Assembly (NCBI RefSeq): GCF_943912325.1
Contig: NZ_CALTTX010000024.1
Coordinates: 1-35,606 of the forward strand
Length of the DNA: 35,606 nt
Reading direction: 5' to 3'
DNA from: an uncultured Microbacterium sp.
Lineage (GTDB): Bacteria > Actinomycetota > Actinomycetes > Actinomycetales > Microbacteriaceae
The position numbers were made by a program, and so were the translations under genes. Within the stretch, counting starts at the first letter, position 1; each line of letters opens with the position of its first letter. Below the pieces are notes generated by a model. It had not been told where the DNA came from, made no database searches, and saw nothing but the letters and a program-made list of their open reading frames with translations. Shown piece by piece: positions 23,828-31,133 of this stretch.

Positions 23828-23967
23828 GGTCACTCCTTTCGAAGCGCCGAACGGATGGCTCGTTCACCACCCGGATTCGTCGTAACCGATCTGCTCGGCG
23901 CCTTGCTTCGGAGCCTAGGGGAGTCGGCCGCGCTACTCGTGGGCTATCCACAGGGCGGCCGTGCGCA

Positions 23968-24579
23968 TCAGCCGAACAGGGTGTTGATGATGTTCGTGAT
24001 GGCGTCGAGGCGCAGCTGAGCGAGGAGCAGGATGATCGCGTAGCTCACGACGGCGGCGAGCGGTACCCACTTCATGAGGGAAGCGGCGGTTGCTTGCGAG
24101 CGCGCCGAGACGGGGAACACGCCGGAGCGGAACAGATGCAGCGTGACGGCGTAGAACGTCGGAATCGTCACCGACCACGTGGCCATGCACCACGGGCAGA
24201 GGGTGCCGAGAGCGAAGATCGACTGGCTGATGAGCCAGCAGACGAACACGAAAGCCCCCGTGATCCCCGCCCAGAACGTGATCCAGAACCATCGCGGAAA
24301 GCGCACCCCGCCGAGCAGAGCGACGCCGACGACGATCGGCGCGGGCCACGCCATCAGCCCGATGAGGGGGTTCGGGAAGCCGAAGACGCTGCCCTGCCAT
24401 GACTTGATGTTCGCCGAGCACTGCAGCAGCACGCTGAAATCACACGACGCGCTCGCCCCGGGGTTCTCAGACAGATAAATACGGTCGAGCGTCAAGGCGA
24501 AGGCCGCGATGAGCCCGACGACCCCGGCGATGATGAGCCAAATGGCGAGTGCGGTGGGCCGGTTGCGGGGTGCGGTCAT
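23968..24579 (-). CDS. Vitamin K epoxide reductase (VKOR) family membrane protein
   Basis: VKOR homologues in bacteria reoxidise a DsbA-like partner, passing electrons to quinone, and so drive disulfide formation in exported proteins. The 203-residue product has about five hydrophobic segments. The loop cysteine pair is Cys46 and Cys54 (CDFSVLLQC), the family's conserved Ser/Trp loop is SVFGFPNPLIG, and the active-site CXXC is CPWC at 128-131. No fused thioredoxin domain is present. ATG 24579 (MTAPRNRP) follows a GGTGAT sequence; a start 24 bases upstream is possible. It lies upstream of and divergent from rne. The DsbA-type partner is not in the window. Confidence 0.9.
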   Translation of the reverse strand: MTAPRNRPTALAIWLIIAGVVGLIAAFALTLDRIYLSENPGASASCDFSVLLQCSANIKSWQGSVFGFPNPLIGLMAWPAPIVVGVALLGGVRFPRWFWITFWAGITGAFVFVCWLISQSIFALGTLCPWCMATWSVTIPTFYAVTLHLFRSGVFPVSARSQATAASLMKWVPLAAVVSYAIILLLAQLRLDAITNIINTLFG

Positions 24580-24687
24580 GAATCGATTATCACCGGATGC
24601 CACGGCGCGGGCGGTCGCCGGGGCCGTGAGAATGCCCCACGGAGAAGCCGTCGATCGCGGCTACGTCGCAAATCTGCGCGGAGGTGC

Positions 24688-24888
24688 GATAATGGGTTTC
24701 AGGATGCCCGCGGGTCCGCGCCGGCGACGCATCTCGAAGACTTTGGGCGATGATCGCCCCCGCAACGCGAGCCGAGCGCCCGTTGCACATCGAAGGAAGT
24801 TCGCGACGAGCATCCTGACCCGCCGGGTCGGATCGGTCGCTCGAGTAATGCGGGTGGGCGCGCGGTGTCGCCCGCAGGGAGTACGCCC
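24688..24888 (+). promoter_or_regulatory. rne promoter and long leader
   Basis: TGCGATAAT (24685-24693) is an extended -10 box; GTCGCA is a poor -35 18 bases upstream. Transcription would start near 24700, leaving a leader of about 190 bases before the GTG. Long rne leaders are common because RNase E often controls its own mRNA; no specific structure is claimed. I see no gene in 24580-24888. Confidence 0.45.
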
Positions 24889-27429
24889 GTGACAGGCGAT
24901 CAGAGCAACAGCCCGGCAACAGAGAACACAGTCGATCAGACGGATGCTTCGGGGGAGCCCGATATCGCGGCCCTCGAAGAGGCGCTGACAGGCGAGGCCC
25001 TCGAAGACGCGCCAACCGGCGATTCCGTCGAGCAGGGCGTCGATGAGACCGGTGAGGTGTCCGAGGAGGTGGGCGCCGAGACAGCCGAGGTGGCGGTTGA
25101 GACGGGCCCGCCGACGGCCGTCTCGCTCGGCCTGATTCCCGAGGTCTTCGTTTCGCGGGTCTCGACGCAACTGCACTTCTACGCACCCGTGATCGTGCCG
25201 TTGCCGGCGCGTCCCGGCACCGATCGGCGCGCGGAACGCTTTGACCGCTCAGAGCGCTTCGACCGCTCAGAGCGGGAGGACAGCTTCGACGACGACCCCG
25301 ATGAGCCTCGCGGTACGTCGCGCCGCCGCAACCGTCGCCGCTCGGGATCGAGCTTCGGCGCAGACACCGAGCAGCCCGAGCGTCGCGCTCCCGAGCCCAT
25401 CACCGAGCCGCAGCGCATCAAGGGTTCGACGCGTCTCGAGGCCAAGAAGCAGCGGCGCCGCGACGGCCGCGAAGCGGGTCGCCGACGCACCGTCGTGACC
25501 GAAGCCGAGTTCCTCGCTCGTCGCGAGGCCGTCGACCGCGTGATGGTGGTGCGCTCGAAGAACGGCCGGATTCAGATCGGCGTGCTCGAAGACGGCGTGC
25601 TCGTCGAGCACTACGTAGCGCGTAGCCAAGACGCGTCCCTCATCGGCAATGTCTACCTCGGTCGCGTGCAGAACGTGCTGCCCAGCATGGAGGCGGCCTT
25701 CGTCGACATCGGTCGCGGGCGCAACGCGGTGCTGTACTCCGGCGAGGTCGACTGGGACGGCGTCGAGACCGGCAACCAGCCGCGCCGCATCGAGCTCGCG
25801 CTCAAGTCGGGCGACCGCGTGCTTGTGCAGGTCACGAAAGACCCGGTCGGCCACAAGGGTGCGCGCCTGACGAGCCAGATCTCGCTGCCGGGCCGCTACC
25901 TCGTGTACGTGCCGGGTGGCGGCATGAACGGGATCTCTCGCAAGCTTCCCGACACCGAGCGCGCGCGACTCAAGCGGATCCTCAAAGAGGTGCTGCCGTC
26001 GTCGTCGGGCGTCATCGTGCGCACGGCCGCCGAGGGCGCCACCGAAGACCAGCTCACGCGAGACGTGCAGCGCCTGACGACGCAGTGGGAGTACATCTCG
26101 CGCCTCGTTGAGACGCAGCAGGCGCCGGCGCTGTTGCACTCCGAGCCGGATCTGCTCGTCAAGATCGTGCGTGACGTCTTCAACGAAGACTTCACGAAGA
26201 TGCTCATTCAGGGCGACGACGCACTTCACACGATCCGTGGCTACCTCGAGCAGGTCGCCCCCGATCTGCTCGAGCGCGTGGAGCCCTATACGGGCGATCG
26301 CGACCCGTTCGACGAGTTCCGCATCACGGAGCAGATCGAGAAGGCGCTCGACCGCAAGGTCTGGCTGCCCTCGGGCGGTTCGCTCGTGATCGACCGCACC
26401 GAAGCCATGACGGTCGTCGACGTCAACACGGGCAAGTTCGTCGGTTCGGGCGGCAACCTCGAAGAGACGGTCACGAAGAACAACCTCGAGGCAGCCGAAG
26501 AGATCGTGCGCCAGCTACGCCTGCGCGACATCGGCGGCATCATCGTCGTCGACTTCATCGACATGGTGCTCGAATCCAACCGCGACCTCGTGTTGCGGCG
26601 CCTCATCGAGTGCCTCAGCCGCGACCGCACGAAGCACCAGGTCGCCGAGGTCACCTCCCTCGGCCTCGTGCAGATGACCCGCAAGAAGCTCGGCCTCGGA
26701 CTGCTCGAGACCTTCAGCGAGGCGTGCGAGGTGTGTGCGGGGCGCGGCGTGATCGTCCACCACGATCCCGTCATGAAGCACCGGGTTTCGGGCGCGCCGA
26801 GCGGCAACGGCGGCCCGCAGAACGGTTCGTCGTCGCGCCGTGGCGGCAACCGTGGCGGTTCGCTGCAGCAACAGAGTGCGCAAGGTGGGGGAACGCACGT
26901 CATCACCGAGGGCGTGAAGTCGGCGCTCGCGCAGATCGCGGCCTCGACGATGGGTGCGCTCACCGAGCAGGGTGCCACGGCAGAAGAGGTCGCCGAAAAG
27001 GTGACGGCCGTCGTCGAAGCACACGCGACGTCGGATGCCGAAGCGGCGCGCACCCTCGACGAGCTCGCGCTGGCGCTGCCGGAGGCCCCGGTCGACACCG
27101 AGACGCAGAACACGCGTCCCGCCCGCAAGCGTCGCGGCAAGCGCACCGAACCGCGTGAAAGCGATGCTCAGAGCGAGACACGCCGGGACGCGCAGGACTC
27201 TCGCGAGCGCGGCAGTGAGCAACGCGCTGGCGAGCAGCGCGGTAACGATCTGCGGGGTCAACGCCGCGAGCGCGCGCCCCGCACGGAGCGCGACAGCCTG
27301 CTCGACTCTGTGCTGCAGGCTCTCCCCGAGCCGAAGGCACCGGGCGAGGGTCGTGGCTCTCGGCGTCGCGTCTCAACGGGTGTCGTGACCGGTACCCCGG
27401 TCGTCATGCCGACCGGCGCGGACGACTGA
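24889..27429 (+). CDS. rne: Ribonuclease E/G family endoribonuclease
   Basis: This enzyme makes the first cuts in mRNA decay and processes rRNA and tRNA precursors. The 846-residue protein has an acidic and then Arg-rich disordered N-terminal extension (about 1-200), as in other actinobacterial RNase E proteins. The catalytic core runs from about 205 to 640: the S1-like segment NVYLGRVQNVLPSMEAAFVD (around 254), KDPVGHKGARLT, the catalytic Asp pair in VVDVNTGKFVG and IIVVDFIDM, and the Zn-link cysteines CEVCAGRG (Cys613, Cys616). A low-complexity C-terminal tail rich in Arg, Glu and Gln follows. The GTG at 24889 has AGGGAG 7 bases upstream; GTG 24865 lacks such a site. Confidence 0.95.
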   Translation: MTGDQSNSPATENTVDQTDASGEPDIAALEEALTGEALEDAPTGDSVEQGVDETGEVSEEVGAETAEVAVETGPPTAVSLGLIPEVFVSRVSTQLHFYAPVIVPLPARPGTDRRAERFDRSERFDRSEREDSFDDDPDEPRGTSRRRNRRRSGSSFGADTEQPERRAPEPITEPQRIKGSTRLEAKKQRRRDGREAGRRRTVVTEAEFLARREAVDRVMVVRSKNGRIQIGVLEDGVLVEHYVARSQDASLIGNVYLGRVQNVLPSMEAAFVDIGRGRNAVLYSGEVDWDGVETGNQPRRIELALKSGDRVLVQVTKDPVGHKGARLTSQISLPGRYLVYVPGGGMNGISRKLPDTERARLKRILKEVLPSSSGVIVRTAAEGATEDQLTRDVQRLTTQWEYISRLVETQQAPALLHSEPDLLVKIVRDVFNEDFTKMLIQGDDALHTIRGYLEQVAPDLLERVEPYTGDRDPFDEFRITEQIEKALDRKVWLPSGGSLVIDRTEAMTVVDVNTGKFVGSGGNLEETVTKNNLEAAEEIVRQLRLRDIGGIIVVDFIDMVLESNRDLVLRRLIECLSRDRTKHQVAEVTSLGLVQMTRKKLGLGLLETFSEACEVCAGRGVIVHHDPVMKHRVSGAPSGNGGPQNGSSSRRGGNRGGSLQQQSAQGGGTHVITEGVKSALAQIAASTMGALTEQGATAEEVAEKVTAVVEAHATSDAEAARTLDELALALPEAPVDTETQNTRPARKRRGKRTEPRESDAQSETRRDAQDSRERGSEQRAGEQRGNDLRGQRRERAPRTERDSLLDSVLQALPEPKAPGEGRGSRRRVSTGVVTGTPVVMPTGADD

Positions 27430-27480
27430 CGCCCCGGCATCCACACGGAACTCGGTGAAGCGCACGGCGCTTCATCATCG

Positions 27481-27512
27481 CAACGGCGGGGCTCTTACAG
27501 GCCCCGCCGTTG
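27481..27512. terminator. Bidirectional terminator between rne and the DUF4031 gene
   Basis: A perfect 12-base-pair stem, CAACGGCGGGGC with GCCCCGCCGTTG around an 8-base loop, lies between the convergent genes. The DUF4031 stop codon sits in the loop. It could end transcription in both directions. Confidence 0.8.
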
Positions 27513-27764
27513 CCGCGTCGTGACGCGGAGCCCCGAGGCGATGAGCGCCCGCACGAGCTGATTGGTCTCTACGGGGCTTGCGCCGGCCGCGACGAGCCGC
27601 GCGTGCGATTCTTCGGGAACGTCGTAGTGATCGAGGTCGAACGCCCGCTCGGGGATCGCGTTGGCGCGAGCGAACGCGTGTAGCTCGTCGAGCGTGTCGT
27701 TCGAGACGAGGTGCGACCACAGTCGTCCGTGGGCGGGCCACCGGGGCGGGTCGATGAGGATCAC
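27495..27764 (-). CDS. DUF4031 small protein
   Basis: The 89-residue protein begins MILIDPPRWPAHGRLWSHLVSN, continues with LDELHAFARANAIPERAFDLDHYDVPE and ends VTTRQRRGL, which is the characteristic pattern of the DUF4031 family. The function is unknown. The start is a GTG with no room for a normal leader: -10-like TATGAT boxes sit just upstream, so the mRNA is probably leaderless. It is set between rne and rplU in the opposite orientation. Confidence 0.88.
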   Translation of the reverse strand: MILIDPPRWPAHGRLWSHLVSNDTLDELHAFARANAIPERAFDLDHYDVPEESHARLVAAGASPVETNQLVRALIASGLRVTTRQRRGL

Positions 27765-27765
27765 C

Positions 27766-27793
27766 GTGCGATCATAGGCGTGCGATCATAGGC
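27766..27793 (-). repeat. Tandem 14-base duplication carrying the DUF4031 -10 box
   Basis: GTGCGATCATAGGC occurs twice head to tail (27766-27779 and 27780-27793). On the minus strand each copy contains CCTATGATCGCAC, giving two TATGAT -10 boxes 14 bases apart directly before the GTG start. Confidence 0.8.
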
Positions 27794-27850
27794 GTGAGGA
27801 CAGGCAACGGGCGCGAGCAAGGTGGTCTGCGACGCGCCGGAGGCGCCGCG

Positions 27851-28070
27851 TTGCCGTTACCTCCGGCATCCGGTAGACTCGACCGTCGGTGCGTGTTGCG
27901 CTTGCGCCTTTGCGTGCGCGGCGATTGCCCCACGGCTCTTGTGCCCGCACCGCAAACCCGCTCCCCGACGACGAGGCGCGAACTCCGCCACGCGGGGGGC
28001 GCGCGGGTCGATACGGCCCGGTCGGGTCTGACTCAGACGAAGTACACATCCCAGAAGAAACAGGTGTGAA
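27851..28070 (+). promoter_or_regulatory. rplU-rpmA promoter and leader
   Basis: TTGCCG (27851-27856) and TAGACT (27874-27879) are 17 bases apart, a good housekeeping promoter. Transcription from about 27886 leaves a leader near 185 bases before rplU. It may hold an autoregulatory structure for the ribosomal proteins, but I cannot name one. I see no gene in 27794-28070. Confidence 0.65.
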
Positions 28071-28379
28071 GTGGTTTACGCAGTAGTGCGCGCCGGTGGC
28101 CGCCAGGAGAAGGTCCAGGTCGGCACGGTTGTCGTCGTCGACCGAGTGAAGGCCCAGGTGGGCGACAAGGTCGAGCTGCCCGCCGTGCTGCTCGTCGACG
28201 GTGACGCCATCACGACCGACGCTGACAAGCTCGCGAAGGTTCAGGTCACGGCCGAGGTTCTCGGCGACGAGCGCGGCCCCAAGATCGTGATCCAGAAGTT
28301 CAAGAACAAGACCGGTTACAAGAAGCGCCAGGGGCACCGTCAGGACCTCACGCGCCTCAAGGTCACCGGCATCAAGTAA
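28071..28379 (+). CDS. rplU: 50S ribosomal protein L21
   Basis: L21 binds 23S rRNA in the large ribosomal subunit. The 102 residues begin VVYAVVRAGGRQEKVQVG (GTG start, MVYAVV in the protein) and include the family's C-terminal KFKNKTGYKKRQGHRQDLTRLKVTGI. The length is standard. rpmA follows after 21 bases and the pair is conserved across bacteria. Confidence 0.97.
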   Translation: MVYAVVRAGGRQEKVQVGTVVVVDRVKAQVGDKVELPAVLLVDGDAITTDADKLAKVQVTAEVLGDERGPKIVIQKFKNKTGYKKRQGHRQDLTRLKVTGIK

Positions 28380-28400
28380 GTCCAGGAAGAAGGCTTCGAG

Positions 28401-28658
28401 ATGGCACACAAAAAGGGCGCAAGCTCCACGCGCAACGGCCGCGACTCCAACGCCCAGCGACTGGGCGTCAAGCGCTTCGGTGGCCAGCAGGTGCTCGCGG
28501 GCGAGATCATCGTCCGCCAGCGCGGCACGCACTTCCACCCCGGTGCGGGTGTCGGTCGCGGTGGCGACGACACGCTGTTCGCTCTGCAGGCCGGTGCGGT
28601 CGAGTTCGGCACGAAGGGCGGCCGCAAGGTCGTCAACATCGTCGCCGCAGCGGAGTAA
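28401..28658 (+). CDS. rpmA: 50S ribosomal protein L27
   Basis: L27 reaches towards the peptidyl transferase centre through its N-terminal tail. The 85 residues begin MAHKKGASSTRNGRDSNAQR and contain GTHFHPGAGVGRGGDDTLF, both diagnostic. The N-terminus starts directly with AHKKG, so there is no cleavable leader of the kind found in Firmicutes. AGGAAGAAGG precedes the ATG. Confidence 0.98.
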   Translation: MAHKKGASSTRNGRDSNAQRLGVKRFGGQQVLAGEIIVRQRGTHFHPGAGVGRGGDDTLFALQAGAVEFGTKGGRKVVNIVAAAE

Positions 28659-28685
28659 TCCCAAGCGCGCACAAACTCTCGTGAC

Positions 28686-28709
28686 AGGGGCGGGCTTCGG
28701 CTCGCCCCT
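28686..28709 (+). terminator. Intrinsic terminator after rpmA
   Basis: AGGGGCGGGC and GCTCGCCCCT form a ten-pair stem (one G-T pair) closed by a TTCG tetraloop and followed by TTTCGC. It lies 27 bases after the rpmA stop and separates rplU-rpmA from obg. Confidence 0.85.
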
Positions 28710-28773
28710 TTCGCATTCCCGCGGTCGCCGATTTTCGCGGCCCGTTCGCCTGAAACCCTGAAGGAGGGAACCC

Positions 28774-30282
28774 GTGGTCACGTTCGTCGATCGCGTCACC
28801 TTGCACCTGAAGGCAGGCAAGGGCGGCAACGGATGCGTGTCGGTGCGCCGCGAGAAGTTCAAGCCGCTTGCGGGGCCCGACGGTGGCAACGGTGGTGACG
28901 GCGGGACGATCACGCTCGTCGCCGACCCGCAGACGACCACGCTGCTGTCGTACCACCACTCGCCGCACCGCTCCGCGGGCAACGGCTCGTTCGGCATGGG
29001 CGACAACCGCTCGGGTGCCGAGGGCGAAGACCTCGACCTCCCCGTTCCCGTCGGCACGGTCGTGAAGTCTCCCGAGGGCGAGACTCTCGCCGACCTCGTC
29101 GAGCCCGGCATGCGTTTCGTCGCAGCCCCCGGCGGCCAGGGCGGCCTCGGGAACGCCTCGCTTGCCAACCCCAAGCGCAAGGCGCCGGGCTTCGCGTTGC
29201 TCGGCACGCCGGGGTGGGAGGGCGAAGTCGTCCTCGAGCTCAAGACGGTCGCCGACGTTGCGCTCGTCGGGTACCCCTCGGCCGGCAAATCGAGCCTGAT
29301 CGCCGCCGTCTCGGCCGCGCGGCCGAAGATCGCCGAGTACCCGTTCACGACGCTGCACCCCAACCTCGGGGTCGTGCAGGCGGGCGACGAGCGCTTCACG
29401 ATCGCCGACGTTCCCGGGCTGATCGAGGGCGCGAGCGAGGGACGCGGCCTTGGGCTGCAGTTCTTGCGCCACGTCGAACGCTGCGCCGCGCTCGTGCACG
29501 TGCTCGACTGCGCGACGCTCGAGCCCGGCCGCGACCCGCTGAGCGATCTCGACGTGATTCTCGCCGAACTCGCCGCGTACCCCGTGCCCGAGGGGCAGAC
29601 CCCGCTGCTCGAGCGTCCGGCGATCGTGGCGTTGAACAAGATCGATGTGCCCGAGGCGCACGACCTCGCCGACCTCGTGCGTCCCGAGATCGAGGCCCGC
29701 GGCTTCCGCGTGTTCGAGATCTCGACCGTGAGTCGTGCGGGACTGCGCGAGCTGACGTTTGCGCTTGCCGACGTCGTCGCCCGCGTGCGGCAGGAGCGCG
29801 CGAGCGAACCGTCGCCCGAGCGCGTCATCATTCGCCCGGCGCGCGCCGACAACGACTTCACAGTCAAGGTCGAGGGCGGCTCGTACGGCCCGCTCTACCG
29901 GATTCTCGGCGCCAAGCCCGAGCGATGGGTCGCACAGACCGACTTCCAGAACGAAGAGGCCGTCGGGTTCCTCGCGGATCGCCTCGAGAAGCTCGGCATC
30001 GAGAACGAGCTGTACCGGGTCGGCGCGACGCCCGGCGCGACCGTCGTGATCGGCGACGGCGACGGGGTCGTCTTCGACTGGCAGCCCGCGCTCACGTCGG
30101 CGGCCGAACTCATCCAGGCGCCCCGCGGCACGGATCCGCGCGTCGACGCCAGCACGCGACGCACGACGTCAGAGCGCCGCGAGCGTTATCACGAGCGAAT
30201 GGATGCCAAGGCCGACGCGCGTGCCGAGCTCGAGGCCGAACGCATCGCCGAGAAGTCGTGGCGGAGCGAGGGCGACGAGTGA
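28774..30282 (+). CDS. obgE: GTPase Obg/CgtA
   Basis: Obg is an essential GTPase that acts in large-subunit assembly and stress signalling. The 502-residue protein has the glycine-rich Obg domain (about 1-160; GGNGCVSVRREKF, GPDGGNGGDGG), the G domain (P-loop GYPSAGKSS, switch TTLHPNLG, DVPGLIEGA, base-recognition NKID) and the C-terminal OCT domain (about 350-430) found in actinobacteria and Firmicutes. A charged tail of about 70 residues follows. The GTG start has AAGGAGG ahead of it. The 3' end overlaps proB (GTGA). Confidence 0.97.
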   Translation: MVTFVDRVTLHLKAGKGGNGCVSVRREKFKPLAGPDGGNGGDGGTITLVADPQTTTLLSYHHSPHRSAGNGSFGMGDNRSGAEGEDLDLPVPVGTVVKSPEGETLADLVEPGMRFVAAPGGQGGLGNASLANPKRKAPGFALLGTPGWEGEVVLELKTVADVALVGYPSAGKSSLIAAVSAARPKIAEYPFTTLHPNLGVVQAGDERFTIADVPGLIEGASEGRGLGLQFLRHVERCAALVHVLDCATLEPGRDPLSDLDVILAELAAYPVPEGQTPLLERPAIVALNKIDVPEAHDLADLVRPEIEARGFRVFEISTVSRAGLRELTFALADVVARVRQERASEPSPERVIIRPARADNDFTVKVEGGSYGPLYRILGAKPERWVAQTDFQNEEAVGFLADRLEKLGIENELYRVGATPGATVVIGDGDGVVFDWQPALTSAAELIQAPRGTDPRVDASTRRTTSERRERYHERMDAKADARAELEAERIAEKSWRSEGDE

Positions 30283-31109
30283 CTCTGCAGCAGCGCAGCG
30301 AGATTCCGGGCGCGCGGAGAATCGTCGTGAAGGTCGGCTCGTCGTCGATCAGCGGCGAGAACGCGCACAACATCGAGCCCCTCGTGGCCGCCCTCGCCGC
30401 GGCACACGGGCGCGGCACCGAAGTCGTCTTGGTGTCGTCGGGCGCGATCGCGACGGGCATGCCGTTCCTCGATCTGGCTGATCGCCCGACCGACCTCGCC
30501 ACCCAGCAGGCCGCCGCCGCGGTCGGTCAGAACGTGCTCGTGTACCGCTACCAGGCGGCGCTCCGCCCCTTCGAGATAGTCGCGGGGCAGGTGCTGTTGA
30601 CCGCCGGCGACCTCGAGAACGCGACGCACCGCTCCAACGCGCGACGCGCAATGGAGCGGCTGCTGGGCCTGCGCATTCTGCCGATCGTGAACGAGAACGA
30701 CACGGTTGCGACGCACGAGATCCGCTTCGGCGACAACGACCGTCTCGCGGCCCTCGTCGCGCGCCTGATCGGAGCCGACGCACTCGTCCTGCTGAGCGAT
30801 ATCGCGAGCATGTACACGCGGCCTCCGGGGCAACCGGGCGCCCGACCAATCGACACGGTTTCGTTCGGCGACGACCTGTCGCAGTACGAGTTCGGCTCGG
30901 CCGTCGTCAACAGCGTCGGCACCGGGGGAGCGGCGACCAAGGTGTCGGCTGCGCGGCTCGCCGCCGATTCGGGCGTCGCCGTGCTGATCACCTCGATCGA
31001 CCTCGTCGCGGGGGCCCTCGCAGGCGAGCAGCTCGGCACATGGTTCACGCCCAATCCGGCGCCGGTCGCCGGCCCGGGCACGGGTGCCTTCGCGGCCGTG
31101 CGCGGATGA
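30279..31109 (+). CDS. proB: Glutamate 5-kinase without a PUA domain
   Basis: ProB phosphorylates glutamate in the first step of proline synthesis and is the usual target of proline feedback inhibition. The 276 residues form the amino-acid-kinase domain: IVVKVGSSSI at the start, VLVSSGAIATGM, NENDTVATHEIRFGDNDRL and GTGGAATKVSAARLA. The C-terminal PUA domain present in Escherichia coli ProB is missing, so the protein is about 90 residues shorter; short forms are known. The GTG at 30279 overlaps the obg stop. proA follows after 24 bases. Confidence 0.95.
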   Translation: MTLQQRSEIPGARRIVVKVGSSSISGENAHNIEPLVAALAAAHGRGTEVVLVSSGAIATGMPFLDLADRPTDLATQQAAAAVGQNVLVYRYQAALRPFEIVAGQVLLTAGDLENATHRSNARRAMERLLGLRILPIVNENDTVATHEIRFGDNDRLAALVARLIGADALVLLSDIASMYTRPPGQPGARPIDTVSFGDDLSQYEFGSAVVNSVGTGGAATKVSAARLAADSGVAVLITSIDLVAGALAGEQLGTWFTPNPAPVAGPGTGAFAAVRG

Positions 31110-31133
31110 TCGATCCATCGATACGATGACACG

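Noticed and set aside
24580..24888. Possible small gene upstream of rne
   Set aside because: Short frames there lack ribosome-binding sites and family-like sequence; the stretch is better explained as promoter and leader.
25267..26229. Leftward frame of 320 codons inside rne
   Set aside because: Antisense shadow of the RNase E catalytic core.
27786..29867. Leftward frame of 693 codons across rplU, rpmA and obg
   Set aside because: Antisense to three unambiguous genes and without a recognisable product.
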